Of a stretch of 64,000 nucleotides of DNA, positions 9,593 through 22,462 are shown in pieces. The DNA comes from Aquanectria penicillioides (lineage: Eukaryota; Ascomycota; Sordariomycetes; Hypocreales; Nectriaceae). A program made the translations under genes and the position numbers. How positions within the stretch are numbered: position 1 is the first letter of the stretch; each line of letters opens with the position of its first letter. The notes below the pieces were generated by a model. That model was not told the origin of the DNA. It worked only from the letters and a program-made list of their open reading frames with translations, and searched no databases. The DNA lies in NCBI GenBank assembly GCA_003415625.1, contig PYIU01000003.1, positions 682,001 to 746,000 on the forward strand, given 5' to 3'.

Positions 9593-12402
9593 ATGGATGC
9601 TCAGTCAGCCTCCGACCTTTCCGAGTCTGCGGCAACGAACTCGAGACTTCCCACCAGCGTGCCTAGCTCACCCCCTTCAGAGAGTCCCACGAAGGTTGAC
9701 GATGTCACCGAGGACGTTCTAGTCAAGGAAGAAGAATCTGCTAGGGCCGCAAATGAGAAGGCGGAAGAGAAACGACGACAGGCTTTGGCGCGGAAGCGCA
9801 AGAAGAAGAAGGCCGAGACAAAGGCCGAGCGCGAGGCAAAAGCCAAGGAACTTGATGAACTTCTTATGAAGAGCGCTGCATTCAGCGACATATTGACTAA
9901 GAAGACACAGGTTCTGGGCCGTGTTGGAAGCAGCCTGGATGGCAAGACGTTGGGTGAACATGATCTTGAGATGGCTAAACAGCCCAAGTGCATGGTCGGT
10001 GGTACTATGCGAGACTATCAACTTGAGGGCTTGACTTGGATGTTTGAGATTTGTTCACAAGGAATGAGTGGTATTCTTGCTGATGAAATGGGTTTGGGTA
10101 AGTTAACTATTTGTATGATGAAGGACCTTCGCGTTGACAAAGTCTAGGCAAAACCGTTCAAACAATCTCTTTGATCGCCTTGCTACGTGAACAAGAAAAT
10201 TATCTGGGGCCTCATCTCATTGTTGCCCCTTTGTCGACATTGTCTAATTGGATGGATGAGTTTCATCGGTGGACACCCTCGATTCCAGTCGTAATGTACC
10301 ACGGGAATAAGGAGCAGCGGGAGCAGATCTTCCAGACGAAGATGATGCGACACCTAAAAGCTGGACGACCGACGGAAAAATTCCCTGTTGTGTGTACTTC
10401 GTACGAGATGGTTTTGAGAGACCAACACAATCTGTCGAGAGTCAACTGGGAGTTCATCATCATTGTATGTTGCTCGATGTTGCACCGAAATGGAATAATA
10501 TGCTTACTCAACCTAGGACGAAGGTCATCGAATGAAGAATGCGGAAGCCAAGCTCTTCCAGCAGCTTAGGCAATTTTCCAGTGCCACACGATTGCTCATT
10601 ACTGGCACGCCTCTCCAGAATAATCTCAAAGAACTTTGGTCGTTGCTGCACTTCCTCCTCCCTAACATTTTTACAGATTGGGAGGCTTTCGAGTCTTGGT
10701 TTGATTTCTCCGACCTTGAAGATGAGCGAGGTACTCAAGAATTCATTGGCGACCAGATGAAGCAAGATCTGGTAAAGAAGATTCACCTAATTCTGCAGCC
10801 TATGCTTCTTCGTCGTGTCAAACAGGATGTCGCTGCTTATCTACCCAAGAAGCGTGAGTATGTGCTCTTTGCTCCCATGACAAAGGAGCAGACGGATTTG
10901 TATAATGTGATCAGCAATAAAAAGATCGACACGAGATGTTACTTGGAAAATATGGTGACTGAAAAGATCAACAATACTCCACCTTCGGTCAAAGCAACTC
11001 GCGGCTCTTCTAGTTCTGCTGCCGCCACCCCTAAGATCAAGGAAGAGGCCCCGAAGACCATGTCTCTTCCCGTACGCGAATCTCCACGAAAGAAACAGGT
11101 ACCTGTTAAGGACGCATCGCCTGTTGTCAATGCATTTTCTATGATGATGGGTAAGCGTGGTCGAGGTAGGCCGCCTAAGAACGTGAAGCCTGATACACTA
11201 GAAGCCATTTCTACACCCAAGAAGCCTGCGACTAAGCGCAAGAGCCCGCCTACTTCAGTCGTATCTGAGGCAAAGAGTACGAGGTCGAGCAGACAATCCA
11301 CGCCCGTGGGCTCTCGCAGTCGCGGCCGCAAGACGAGAACATACAAGGAGGCCGATTCTGATGAGGAGCGCATGTCCGACGATGAGTTTGAGGCCAAGCT
11401 TGCCAAGGAGATGGCTAGCGACGACTTTAAAGAGGTGAAGGTCGAAACTCCGATGTCAACTGAGGAGCTTGAACGGGTACAGACCCTCGAGCTTGCTAGT
11501 AGGTTCATCACCACCGCACTACGTGAACAAAGCTGACAATCCCAGAAAAACAAGTTGCTCAAAAGAAGCTTGGTAACCCATTGGCGCAGCTCAGACTCGT
11601 GTGCAACAGTCCTCATAACTTTTATAACCCCTGGGCATCTACAACTAGTGTCCCTGTCGATGACACAATCGTCACCTCATCGGGCAAGATGCTCCTTTTG
11701 GACCGCCTTCTGCCTGAACTCTTCAAAGAAGACCACAAGGTGCTCATCTTCTCTCAATTCACTACACAGCTTGATATTCTCGAGGACTACTGTCGAGAGC
11801 TTCGTGGCTGGAAAGTCTGCCGTATTGACGGATCAGTCTCCCAAGAGAGTCGCCGAGAGCAGATTCGTGATTTCAACAATGACCCAGAGTACAAGGTCTT
11901 CTTGCTATCCACCCGAGCTGGTGGTCAAGGAATTAACCTTGCATCCGCCGATACTGTCATCCTCTTCGACAGCGACTTCAACCCCCAGCAGGATCTTCAA
12001 GCCCAAGACCGCTGCCATCGCATTGGCCAGACCCGTCCCGTCATCGTCTACCGTTTTGCGACCAAAGACACCGTCGAAGAATCCCTTCTCCTTTCAGCGG
12101 ACGCCAAGCGCCGCCTCGAAAAACTCGTCATCAAGAAGGGTGGATTCAAGACCATGGGCCAAAAGCGCGACATGCGGGAGGAGCTTGACGAAGAGAGCCT
12201 GAAAGCCCTGCTCCTCAAAGATGGTGAAGTGTACAAGGTTTCTGGCGGTGAAGAGGTCCTCAGCGACGCCGACTTGGCAGTCCTCTGTGACCGCAGTGAG
12301 GCTGCTTACGAACGCGCGGCACAGGGCGACGGCGATGCCGATAGTTACCGCGTTGTCGAGACTGGAGCAGATTCTATCAAGATGGCCAGAAAGGATCAAT
12401 AA
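9593..12402 (+). CDS. SNF2-family chromatin remodeller of the LSH/HELLS/DDM1 (MUS-30) type
   Basis: ATP-dependent nucleosome remodeller of 886 residues from four exons, with introns at 10098-10147, 10465-10516 and 11499-11545. Splicing rejoins DEMGLG|KTVQT (Walker A, ~165-173) and FIII|DEGH (Walker B, 275-278), so the exon limits are well supported. Further motifs are [23 protein letters not shown], the C-terminal lobe [11 protein letters not shown] and the arginine-finger block [15 protein letters not shown]. The N terminus (~60-100) is a charged coiled coil rich in Lys, Glu and Ala, typical of LSH. Between the lobes (~425-590) lies a long Ser/Pro/Lys-rich insertion with an AT-hook (RGRGRPPK, ~487-497). 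Members act in DNA methylation control or, for Neurospora MUS-30, in genome stability. The subfamily is inferred from overall layout. Confidence 0.87.
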
Positions 12403-12720
12403 AAATGGCTATTCAACGGGGGTATTCGGAACGGCGCCAGGCGGAAAACACAACACACACGAACATCATGATTGCTTCTTGTATGAGTCGAACAAGGCAG
12501 GAAGAGCTCCATTGCCGCTTGTCAAATTAGAGTAGATTTTGCTACGATTTCTCTGTAGTATCTTTGCTTCTTAGGAAGAGTATTTCATTGTTTTTTTTTC
12601 AACCTATATCAAGTACTCCATTTCCCGGTAACCTGACTTGGATATCATAAAATTTTCCAAACTCCCAACACCTAAACAAAAAGGGGGACACATGTTCATC
12701 ACATCTCATCGTCACGCCTA
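12403..12720. other. Short convergent intergenic region
   Basis: 318 bp between the stop codons of the SNF2 gene and the ankyrin gene. It contains only 3' flank with a T-rich run near 12590. Nothing else is visible. Confidence 0.6.
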
Positions 12721-15700
12721 CTAGTTCAGCTCCTCCACGTAGCCAATCTGCTGCCTCGCGTTTGCGGCCGCCGGGCCTCCCGCCAGTCGCTTCGCCAGCC
12801 TCTCCTGGCTGTCGACCAGCTTCTTCTGCGTCTCCAGCCTCTTCTTGATCCTGTCGTCGGCGCCTCTCTCGATGCGCTCCACCTCCTCGCGCTCGCTGAT
12901 CCTGAGGGCGCTGAGGGCCCTGGCGTTGTCGACGCGCTCCGTGTTCATGCGCGTCTCCCACTCGAGCATCTTCTTCTGGCGGCTCTCCTCGGCCTGAATC
13001 TCCGTCGATGCAATAGCTTTGGTGCGGGACATTGATGCCTCGGTCAGGGCGCGCTGTTCCGCAAGGCGTCTCTGCAGCGAGTCGTTGAACAGAGATTCTT
13101 CAAGTTGGGCCTTGGATTGCAGGGAAGAAATGTCTTCCTTGTGGAGTTTTCGTCGGCGAGCATCCTCCATCTCAGCCCTTTGAGCCCATATTTGCTGCTC
13201 CACGGTGGCAACCTCCTTACGGCGGGCGATGGCGATGGCATGATCCTCCGACTCTTGCTTAATGCGTTGAAGTCGCGCGATTCGCTCCCGCTCCTGAACC
13301 TCCATATCTTTCGGTAGACCAATAGCGTCCTCGGGTTGATCACCAGAATTGGCGTAGTAGACGTCAATGGCCCGATTTGCTCGGAGAAGGGCAAGCAGTT
13401 GATCCCGCGAGTCTGAGGCTGGGAGAACCTTGGTGATGTACATGGTTGGAGAATAAGTGTACTCGCCATTAGTATACTGGTTAAAGGGGTTATTGACATG
13501 CTTCCACATGGCGATTTTCAAGAAGCTTCGTGTCGTGGATACGGGATCCATGGAATCGAAGCACAAAAGCAATAGGGATTTACCCTGAGAGCGGATAGTG
13601 AGATCGGAACCGGAGTCAACGAGGAAGGACATGACTTTCTGCATCGACTTCTCCCGATCTGCTGTGAGTTCTCCTCCGCTAGACCCGTGACGGCAAAGCT
13701 CGCCAAGAGCGCTGCGACCATCGTGCAACGGGCTAGGAAAGTCAGGATCATGGCCAGACTGGACCAGAACTCTAACAGCAGGGAGATTAAGCTCTCGAGC
13801 GGCGTTGTGAAGGGACCCGTCATCCTTGGACGGTTCAAGGGCAAGCAGGTTACCCATGAGTTGGATTGATAAGTCGCCACCAATCTCAGTTGCCATGGAG
13901 AGCGGGCTGCGACCCCAGGCATCGGTAACATCGACCTCCGCTCCGTCAAGAAGAAGCATCTTGACTACGTCGGGCCTGCGAGCTTGAATAGCTAGCATGA
14001 GAGGTGTTGACCGACCAGCGCCAGTTTCAAAATTGACATTGGCTAAAAGATGGTCAATATGAAAATCGTATGCTGGGAGTAGCACTAAAACTTACCTCCA
14101 CGCTCAATCAGCAGTTCAATCAACGCACTGCTGACTCTCTTTTGAGGCTGGGCGATGGCCCAAACCAAAAGTGAAACCTCCTCCGCTTCTTCATTAGGGT
14201 GAATACGGTACACTGTTGTCTGGTCATGATAATAGCCTGCATCCAAAAGAGACTGGAGAACCTTCTTCGATCGAGGGTATTGAGAAATGGCTCGGACTAA
14301 TACTGGCTCGCTTCCTGGAATGCGTGTCATGACATCCATTCGCACATCGCCTTCGTGGTATTCAGTGAAGATCTCAAAGAGCTCTAGTGCCTCGTCCTCT
14401 GACATGGCATTATCAAAGATATGATCAAAGCCAATTGCAAGGGTTTGGGCAGAGGGGTGGCAAGTGAGCAGCTTCCGTGTCCATGACACGTTGGCTTTGG
14501 AGGCTGCTTGTCGAAGTGGCTCACCATCCATGTAATCGACATCGGCGCCATGAGCGACAAGCAGATCGACAAATTGGTCGGCAAGGCCATCTACATCTTC
14601 ATCGCTATTTTGAATCGCATGAATAAGTGCGCCACTGAGAGCATCCCCCTTGGCACCCTGTTCCAGAAGTATCCTGGCCACTTCCAAGCCGTTGGCGCTG
14701 AACCATGTCTTGAGGTTATCCTCCGTAAATCCTCTGGAGAAGGCAGCGTTGACATGCTCCTCAGCGATTCCTTGATCAAAGATCAGCTTTAAAATTGGAG
14801 CGGAACATTTCTGTGTCACAGTAAGCAATGACTGGCAACTATTCGTCAATGGCGATGCACCGCAGTCAAGCAGCAGTTTGATTAGTTCTTCGTCAGGCTC
14901 TTCCTCGCCAACAGCCTTGCTCAAGGCGATGTGCACCTCTTCGGTGGCTGGCATACCGGCCTTCATTAGATCGTGGATAATCTTATATCGTATTTCGCTA
15001 CTCAATTTCCAACACGCCTTGAGTGCCCTTAAGAGGGTTGGGGCGGATGGCTTCTTCTATACAGCCGCGTCAGCGACTCCACTTAGAACATGGCTGAGCC
15101 GACTTACCTGATTTCCGCCTTCGTGCCAAAGACCGAGAAGTAATTCAAGGTTCCCGATAAAGGCGCTCCTAGTGGCTGCGACCACAGCTTCACCGTTGCT
15201 AAAATTAGGGTCCGCGCCAGCGGCGAGTAATACTCGTAGAACTTCCTGGCCGCCTTCGCCGTATCGCGCGGCAGACACCAGCTGAGTGTCAACCACGTCA
15301 CCAGACACGCCCCTGCTCAAAAGCCGCTGGAACACCATGGCTCGCTTGTTCAGATCTCTGACCTCTGTGGCAGCCTGGAAGCCTCGTTCCAGAGTTACCT
15401 TTTGAGCATTCAAGTCGGACTTTAGCAGCACATCCAGAACCTCAACGGAGCCACCGCGACACGCTTCGATGATCGCTTGACCATCGTTGGTCGAAATACT
15501 GGCGCCGTGGGCAATGAGGATATCACCCAGCTTCAAATCACCATCTCGAGCAGCAATCAGCAGTGCTTGAGAGGCAACTTGGGGGCAACCCCAGCCTTGA
15601 CCAATCGAGTGCAAATGGCGAGCCTTGGCGTCCAGTCCCCGATTTTCATAGCATTGTTAAGAGCCGTGTTTCTAGTTTCGACTGAATGCTTTGTTTGCGC

Positions 15701-18355
15701 AAGCAACATACTCAAGATCTCGGGAGACTCCTTTGACACGGAGAGCACCAAAGCCTCACCGTCTGCGGCATCTGCAGCGTTCGCTAGGACGTTGATGAGC
15801 GCAATGTCATCAAAATAGGTGTTGATGGCATGATTCAAAGCTCTGTTGACCTCGAGTGGATGAGCGCCAGATTCGACCAGTCGCTTGGCAAATGTGAGGC
15901 GGTCCATCGGATCAGAAATACGCAGCGCATGAGGGAGCGCCACTGCCAGTGATGCTGGCGTGAGAGGATGCTGGCAATTAAATAGCAAGTCGCAGAGCGG
16001 AGTGCTCGCTGCAGCCACTGCATGGCACAATGCGGCAGCCTGATAAGCATTCGGATCTGCGCCGTATTCGAGCAGCTGCTTTAGAGTAGAGATTGTCGAC
16101 TGTTTGGTGGTGTCACGAAGGAGCGACTGGACTTCGTGCGCAAGCATACCGCTCATGTCTCCTCGCCGACTGGCCTTGGATTGAATCACGCTCAGCTTCC
16201 ACGTTTTGTTTTCGGTGGATGGCAAGGGAGCCAACTCGTTCATGCAGCGAGTGATGGTATCCCCAGTTGGCTTCCCCAGGTTCAACAAGAGCTCCAGGAC
16301 CTTTGGGTCAGGATTTTGGACAGCCTTTGTTACGATGGCACCGTCAAGGGCGTTGATGTCGCCTTTCCCGTGCTGCAGGAGAAGCTGAAGGAGAGACATA
16401 TCGACCGGTTTCTCGGCCAACGCTGCCTGCAAAGCGGCAGCTACTTCAGTCACCCCGATGCTTGCGCCAGCACCGAGAAGGATTGAAAGCATCTCGTGGC
16501 GCGCACGATGATCATCAGCCTTCATCACGTCGTCGATTCGCGCGGCGGCTGTCTGAGGGGACGACTTTTGAATCAACAAAGACAAGAGATTGATGTCTTT
16601 CTGTACAATAACAGAGTGTAGGCCGGCACCTTTATTATAATTGATGTCGGCGTTGTGTTTCAAGAGAAGGCGGATCAAAGCCTCATCGCGTTGAGAAATG
16701 TCAACGTTTATGGCATCCTGCAGAGCGGAATGGAGGCATGGTCCTGACAATGGCCCCTTGAGGAACAGATCGATTATTTGATATCGGTCCCTTGAAGATA
16801 ATGATCTCGTCAAGGGGAAGACAAGCGTTAGAGTTTCGGCGGATGGTTTGGCAGCAAGGAGTTTGGCAGTCATATCCGCATCTCCTCGCACAACGGCAGT
16901 TCGTAAGGCCTCGCCATTCCTGTGGTCAGGAGATGCCACTGCATGGCGATTGCTAATGCGAGACCTCCGCTGATGAATTGAATCTCGGCGGGAGACCTGT
17001 GGGTCGGGAAAATGCGGAGTGAGGAGGAGCTCGACAGATTGAACATCTCCCGCCTGAACTGCATGAATAAGACACTCGTCCAGTGTAGAACCGCTTGCAC
17101 CCTTCCGGAGCAAGAGGTAGAGGAGCGAATAGCGAGTTTCGAAGGGCGCCTGTCGGGGGACTAGATTTAAGCAGCTTGAAGCTAGGGCGGGGCTGATTGT
17201 AGAGTGCTCGTTTAATAGGGAGCCAACAAGCTCAGATTGGCCCCTGGAGATGGCTGTCTTCAAAACCGAGGCGTCGTTGAATTCAACGGACACGCCGTAG
17301 GATGCGAGAAGGCTGGCCATCTCAAAGAATTGGGAGGCACATGCAAGCTCAAGGGATTGAGAGAGGATGTCGCCTTGGGCACCGCAGCACAGCAGAAGCT
17401 CGGCGAGCTCGAGTTTGGTGGTGGGGCTCATGGAGACGTGCTCCATCATGAGCTGGAAGGCCTCTTCAAGACCGGGACTCTGCGGGGGCTTGTTTCCCAT
17501 GGCTATGGCAATGGCGATGTCTCGGCGGCCGCTGTTGACGGCCATCTTTAGAGCTTCGGCATTGTTGTAGTTCCCGTCGGCTGTGGAACGGGTGAGATGT
17601 AGCACAGTCCCGAGACACTGAGCTCGGGCTGCATCACTTAGAGACTGAGACACGCACAAAGATGAGGGTCTGCCGTCGGACTGGAGAAGAAGCGCAATCA
17701 TGCTGGATAGGCCTTGCACCACGCAGGCCCGGCGAAAGGCGTCCTGGCCCTCTGGGGTCTGCGATGCATTGGCGCCATATCGCAGTAGCACCTCGACAAT
17801 GGGCGTATTTCCGCTTCGGATTGCGACTGGGAGGCAATTGTCGAGGGTGAATGGGTCGGCGTGGGGGATTAGGACCTGGACCATCTCCAGCTGGCCGCGC
17901 TCCACAGCCGTCTTGAGCAGCCGAGTTCTGTCACCAACATTCTCGACGCTCTTGCGGCGAGCCAAAAGCCCCGACTTTCCGGTTTGCATGCCATGGATGT
18001 CGACTCCCGAGGCGGCCAATTTCGCGATGAGCGACTCGGCCACACCGGGCGATCCGCAGTTGCTCACCCATTGGCTCAGGACGTCGAGGATGTCCTTTGT
18101 TTCATAGCCCTTGTTCTTCTTGAGGTTGCTGGAAGAAAAGGCTCGAGACAGGCCACTCTTGGGACGCAGCTGGGCGACTTCGGCAGAACGCCTCACCAGG
18201 AGGTCCTCGGCAGTTTGGTCATCGTTGAGGGAGCGAAACGAGGGCGGGTCTTGGGGTCGAATGAGCGGTGCGGGAGCAGGCGGGAGCACGATGGCCCATT
18301 GCTCAGCCAGCTGGATGATGCGCCGCTGGCGGCTGTCGGCCGTTGGGGGAGGCAT
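12721..18355 (-). CDS. Giant ankyrin-repeat protein with C-terminal coiled coil, one apparent 1-nt frameshift
   Basis: Predicted product of 1843 residues from three exons (introns 15057-15107 and 14043-14095, both GTAAGT...AG). The N terminus (~1-110) is Pro-rich and disordered. Then a very long array of degenerate ankyrin units runs to ~1600, seen as recurring VEVLLRYGANAS, LLSLLIQKSS, LLLQHGKGDINA, LEYGADPNAYQ and RGANVNFETGAGRSTPLM patterns. The last ~190 residues are an Arg/Glu/Gln-rich coiled coil (RERIARLQRIKQESED, then RRKLHKEDI). The frame breaks at G5 15581-15585; one more base rejoins it and makes the coding length 5532 nt. No enzymatic domain is visible, so it is probably a scaffold. 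Its partner and function are unknown. Confidence 0.8.
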
Positions 18356-21300
18356 GCTGGGATTAGTTTATCATTTGGCCCCCGAGGTGTGAAGCTGCAG
18401 TAGTGGCGGGAGGTGAAGAAGAAGAAGAAGAAGAAGAGGAAGCAATATTAAGGCGGACAAAGAGGAGGTGTCGTCGAGGCGGGCGAAGCAGTCGGAGGCA
18501 AACGAGCGAGGGGCCGTCGAGGCGTGGGAGGTGAATCGGTGACAGGGCCTGCTACCGGCGTACCAAAACAGGTAAAAGAACAACTTGCGATGGATCAAAG
18601 AAGCAAAGTGGAAGAGTTGAAAATTGACGAGACAAGAGGAAAAGCCCTGGAGCCTAGCCTGGTGCCAGGGCTTGGAGCTAGAGCCCTGTTCCGTGGTACG
18701 GATACTGCACGAGAAGAGGCTCGTCGCATGGCATCTCGTTTGACGTCGAGCCCATGGCCCACGCTCACGCCCACGCTCACGCCCACGACCACACCCACTG
18801 GAGCTTCCTCTGATTCCTTCTTTGGCAGTGGGTGGTCAGTGTGTGTTCAGTGTGTGTCAGTGGATGGAGGGGTTCGCTCCCAATGCTGCCTACTGGCTTG
18901 AACACCGCCGGGCCCATGGCCGTTTGCCCCTGCTGTAGGCGGTGGAGCACACTGCGCCACTGCCGCATAGGGGCCCTGGGTTGCCGCTAAAACTCCCTGT
19001 GATGGTCACCTCAGTCCCCCGACTCCCCCCCCTTCTAAAGGTCGAGGGAATGGAATGGTGCCGCGGATCCGTGTGGGCGCGTGGATTAGTGCGTGCCTTA
19101 GCGCCCAATCCTGCTCGGCGGGCTCGCGGGCGGCTCCCTGAAGCACTGGGAACGTGACGTGATGACCCATGACGTTTCACCCGCCTCTCGACGTGATTGT
19201 GTGGAGGAGGGCCTCGTTTTGACAGTTCCAGACGAGCCGTCGAATCGAGGGAGTGGGCTGCGGGTCGTCGCCGCGCCCTCTTGCTCTGCCACCTCATACC
19301 CTATTCATGCGATTCACCAATAACCTGGGCCAAGAGACATACATGTACATGCTCTCCGCTCGGCTCTAGGGCATCCAGGATACCTCCAAGGCATCTCCAA
19401 AGGCTCTCGCGAGGCTCTGGCGGTCCGGGCGGGTGCCATCCGTGCCAAGCCAAGCCCCAAACAATCGAGGCTGGGCTTCCACTGCACTGCCCCCTTGGAA
19501 TCCATTCATCATGACATGCCTTGTACCAAGGTAGCAGTAGTCTTGCAGCAGCCCCCCTGTTGGTAGCAGCAAGCCTACAGCTGGGAACCGGGTTGTGCGC
19601 GGGGGGGGAGAAAATGAGCATCAAACATTGACCATGTACTAACTAGTCTACTGTACCGGTATTCGTACTGCTGTACATTAACCATCAGGTGCCCGCCTGT
19701 CACATCACACATGGCTCCCAGCACCGACGACGGTTGATAGCTAAGCTCTAAGCGGTACCATTCGAGCGGGTGGAGCTAAGAATAGCTCCCCTCCTCCACT
19801 CAAAACTCAGACTTTGGGCGGATCGATTTGTCTCCCTCTCCCGAGGCCGAGGACGAGGACGAGGACGAGGGTGAGGACGACGCACATGCACATGGCGTAA
19901 CCATTGAATCATTCACATTTCTAGCGAAGTCCTGCGGTCTCCACGTTACGCAATTGCTGGCGCAACGTCGGGGGAGGGGTTTCCCTCATGGAGAAGACGG
20001 AGAAAAATTCGTCACCTTCCTGAATCGCTTTATTCGCATTCGTCGTATCCCGTCCGGGCTATCCGATCTCCGATACTGCGGCCCTGGGATTGCGACGACT
20101 TTCGGTCGGTACGGCGCTTGCCGGCCGTCTCAGACTTGACACGCGGAGGTTGTACTTTTCACGTAGTGCAGTGGACGCGGATGTGGCAGAAAGCTTTTTC
20201 ACATCGCCGCCGGAAAGGAGGACATGTAAAAAAAAAAAACAAAAAAAAAAAACAAAAAAAAAACAGGATTTTTTTTTTATCTTCCTTATCACACATTCTT
20301 TTGGGCTGCTGAGGCTGCATGACACCCCTTGCAACTAGATGTTGGCTGACCACTGAGCGACATGCAAGTGTTATTATTTTTACACTTTGCTACGCTGTCC
20401 GGCCCGTGAAAAACCAGCCTCCAAATGCCCAACCTGCACGATACAACTCACTGGACCGGGTAGGGGAGGATGCGCTGGTCTTTGCGAAACCAGGGTTGCG
20501 AAATTGCACTTACGAGAAACAAAGAGAACCATACCACATGACGAAACTAAAATTGTGGAGTTGACGATTCTCGACACTTTTCTTCTTTCTTCTTCTTTAG
20601 CTTGCTCTTCTACGGGAAGCTTCACCAAGAGTTGGACTCCCCTACAACACAATGCAGAGGAGAGACGGTACTGCAACCGAGGCGTCCAATGGTCCCAATT
20701 TCAATACCACCTGGACATGGGTTGGCAGCTCACTCAAGGTTCCATTCCGCACACTTCCCAGACCCAATTCGGATTAATCAGTTTCTGGGATCGAAATAAC
20801 CTTGTTTGCCCCTGCCTATTTCCTAACTGAAGATGCTCCAAGCTCAATGTAAGCAGCATTGCATCCGAGCTATCCTCGACTACAGGCTGGCGGTCGCTGA
20901 TATCGGTGAGGCTAAAATCAATGGCCAAGAGGATGTAAGATCATAATTTTCCCAGAGGATTAGGATATTTGATTTAAAAATCTTGCTCCAAGAGATATCC
21001 TCCACGCTCGACCACTATCGATGCTATGAACAGCCTGAATGGATGTGCACAGCCCGGAGCCACTGGGCCTTGCGGACGGCCTCGCGAGACAGCCTCGCCA
21101 CGGGAGGCCACCCAATTCAACTTATAGGCCGAAGGGTCTCAATATCTGTTGGTCCTTAGGACTTGTGAAGCGACTGTTACCTGTGAAGAATGCCGTTGGT
21201 TGTGAAATGGATTATGTCCTGGTCGTTGCCTATCCCAATGCTCTAGAGTATAGCCCCATGGGCTCCCTGACAAGCTGCATTGCGAGGAATATTTAAGTGA

Positions 21301-21391
21301 GCCTTGGGTAAGGCCTTTGTATGAACGTAAAGAAACAGTTTCGTAAGTTTGTCAATGATCCTGAACTAAATTTAACGGCCTTTTCTTTATC
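18356..21391. other. 3-kb gene-poor divergent intergenic region
   Basis: No open frame here has protein-like composition or the phase-coherent introns seen in neighbouring genes. The stretch holds purine-rich tracts (for example GAAGAAGAAG near 18417-18440), short G runs (G8 at 19601-19608), a GAGGAC repeat near 19850-19875 and an A-rich tract near 20230. It must contain the promoters of the giant ankyrin gene and the DUF7587-like gene. Confidence 0.5.
20228..20278. repeat. Poly-A / poly-T low-complexity tract
   Basis: Three A runs of about 9-12 separated by single C, followed a few bases later by a run of ten T. The arrangement could fold into an A/T hairpin. It lies in noncoding DNA, with no target-site duplications or element ends seen. 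Confidence 0.75.
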
Positions 21392-22462
21392 ATGGCAGCC
21401 GAGACTAATCCTTCTACTCCAACGTCGCTCTCAGTTGGAGCCTCGGAACCGGCGCAGCCACCCGCCTTCTCAAATATACGAAGTCATAAAATCCCAAGAT
21501 ACTTGTTCCGGTGCATGATCCTCATACGGCGGGGGTCACAAACACGAGAGTTATAGTGCCTCCCACTCGGCCGCAGAACCGCCAGGACATTATTGAACTC
21601 TTCAAGGAGAACCCAGAGGGCGCCATTGAGAAACTAAACGGACACTTGCAAGGAGCAGAATGGTGTGATACAACCTCGTGCAACTTGATGAGCTGGACTT
21701 CTTCACTACTTTTCGCTTTGCTCTACGGTAGCTACAAGGAACGATACGAACAAACCAACTTTGCAAGGCTAAAACTTCTGATCCTCGACACCCAAGGGAT
21801 GGAAGATGGGATATTTGTTAAAGATATGGACATAATAAAACACTTCATTGGAGATGAAACTTCCAACGAACGGGGCACTCTTCCGTCCTTGAATGGACTT
21901 CGGAAGAAGGACTTTTACTTTGGAGAATACCTCTCACATGGCCGGATCGACGTCCATACTCGGTGCGTGCAGGCAACATTTCAACAGATGATAACCTCTG
22001 GGCTGAAAAGCCTCTACCCTTGGCTTTTCGACGCCTCTCTCAAAGGGAAATGGGCCTACAGCACAATCGATGCTCGAGACAATTACGCGCATGTCGAGCA
22101 GCCCGCACAGATGGCCGAAGTACAGCTGGCGTTGAAAATTGTGCGGAATCGTTTGGAAACGACCCAAGGTGGGATTTTCCAATCACTGCAATGCTACTTG
22201 GCTTGAAGAAACGCCCTCGACGTGACAGAGCTATAATTGACGCGCTCAAAGAACTGAAGGGTAAGCCTGGGTTTCCAGTTTGCCAATCCATGTGTCGTAC
22301 ACTGACAATCATTCAGAGACAATAGCGCACCCATCTTACTTGATGACGCTCAATATTGATGATGAAAAGCTACCTGAGGTTGAAAACTTTCGGGAAATTA
22401 TCCAGGATGTGTGGAATGACTGTTCGGACTTGGCGTTGCTGTTGGGTCGTTTGGAAATTTGA
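21392..22462 (+). CDS. Hypothetical protein, DUF7587-like, two apparent 1-nt frameshifts
   Basis: The best start is ATG 21392 (MAAETNPSTPTSL). It leads into KIPRYLFR-[V]HDPHTAGVTN, which resembles the opening of fungal DUF7587 proteins, followed by a CDTTSCNLMSWTSSLLFALLYG segment. Two frame breaks occur. One is at GG 21510-21511; a third G gives LFRVHD. The other is at GGG 22171-22173; a fourth G gives GGDFPITAMLLGLKKRPRRD. An intron (22261-22316, GTAAGC...ATTCAG) precedes the last exon, which ends in LALLLGRLEI. With both bases added the length is 1017 nt (338 residues). No catalytic motif or signal peptide is visible. DUF7587 proteins are uncharacterised and common in filamentous fungi. 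The family call is from memory of the motif pattern and is moderate. Confidence 0.62.

Noticed and set aside
20228..20278. Poly-A/poly-T tract as a possible retroposon tail
   Set aside because: No target-site duplication, reverse-transcriptase remnant or gene copy lies next to it.
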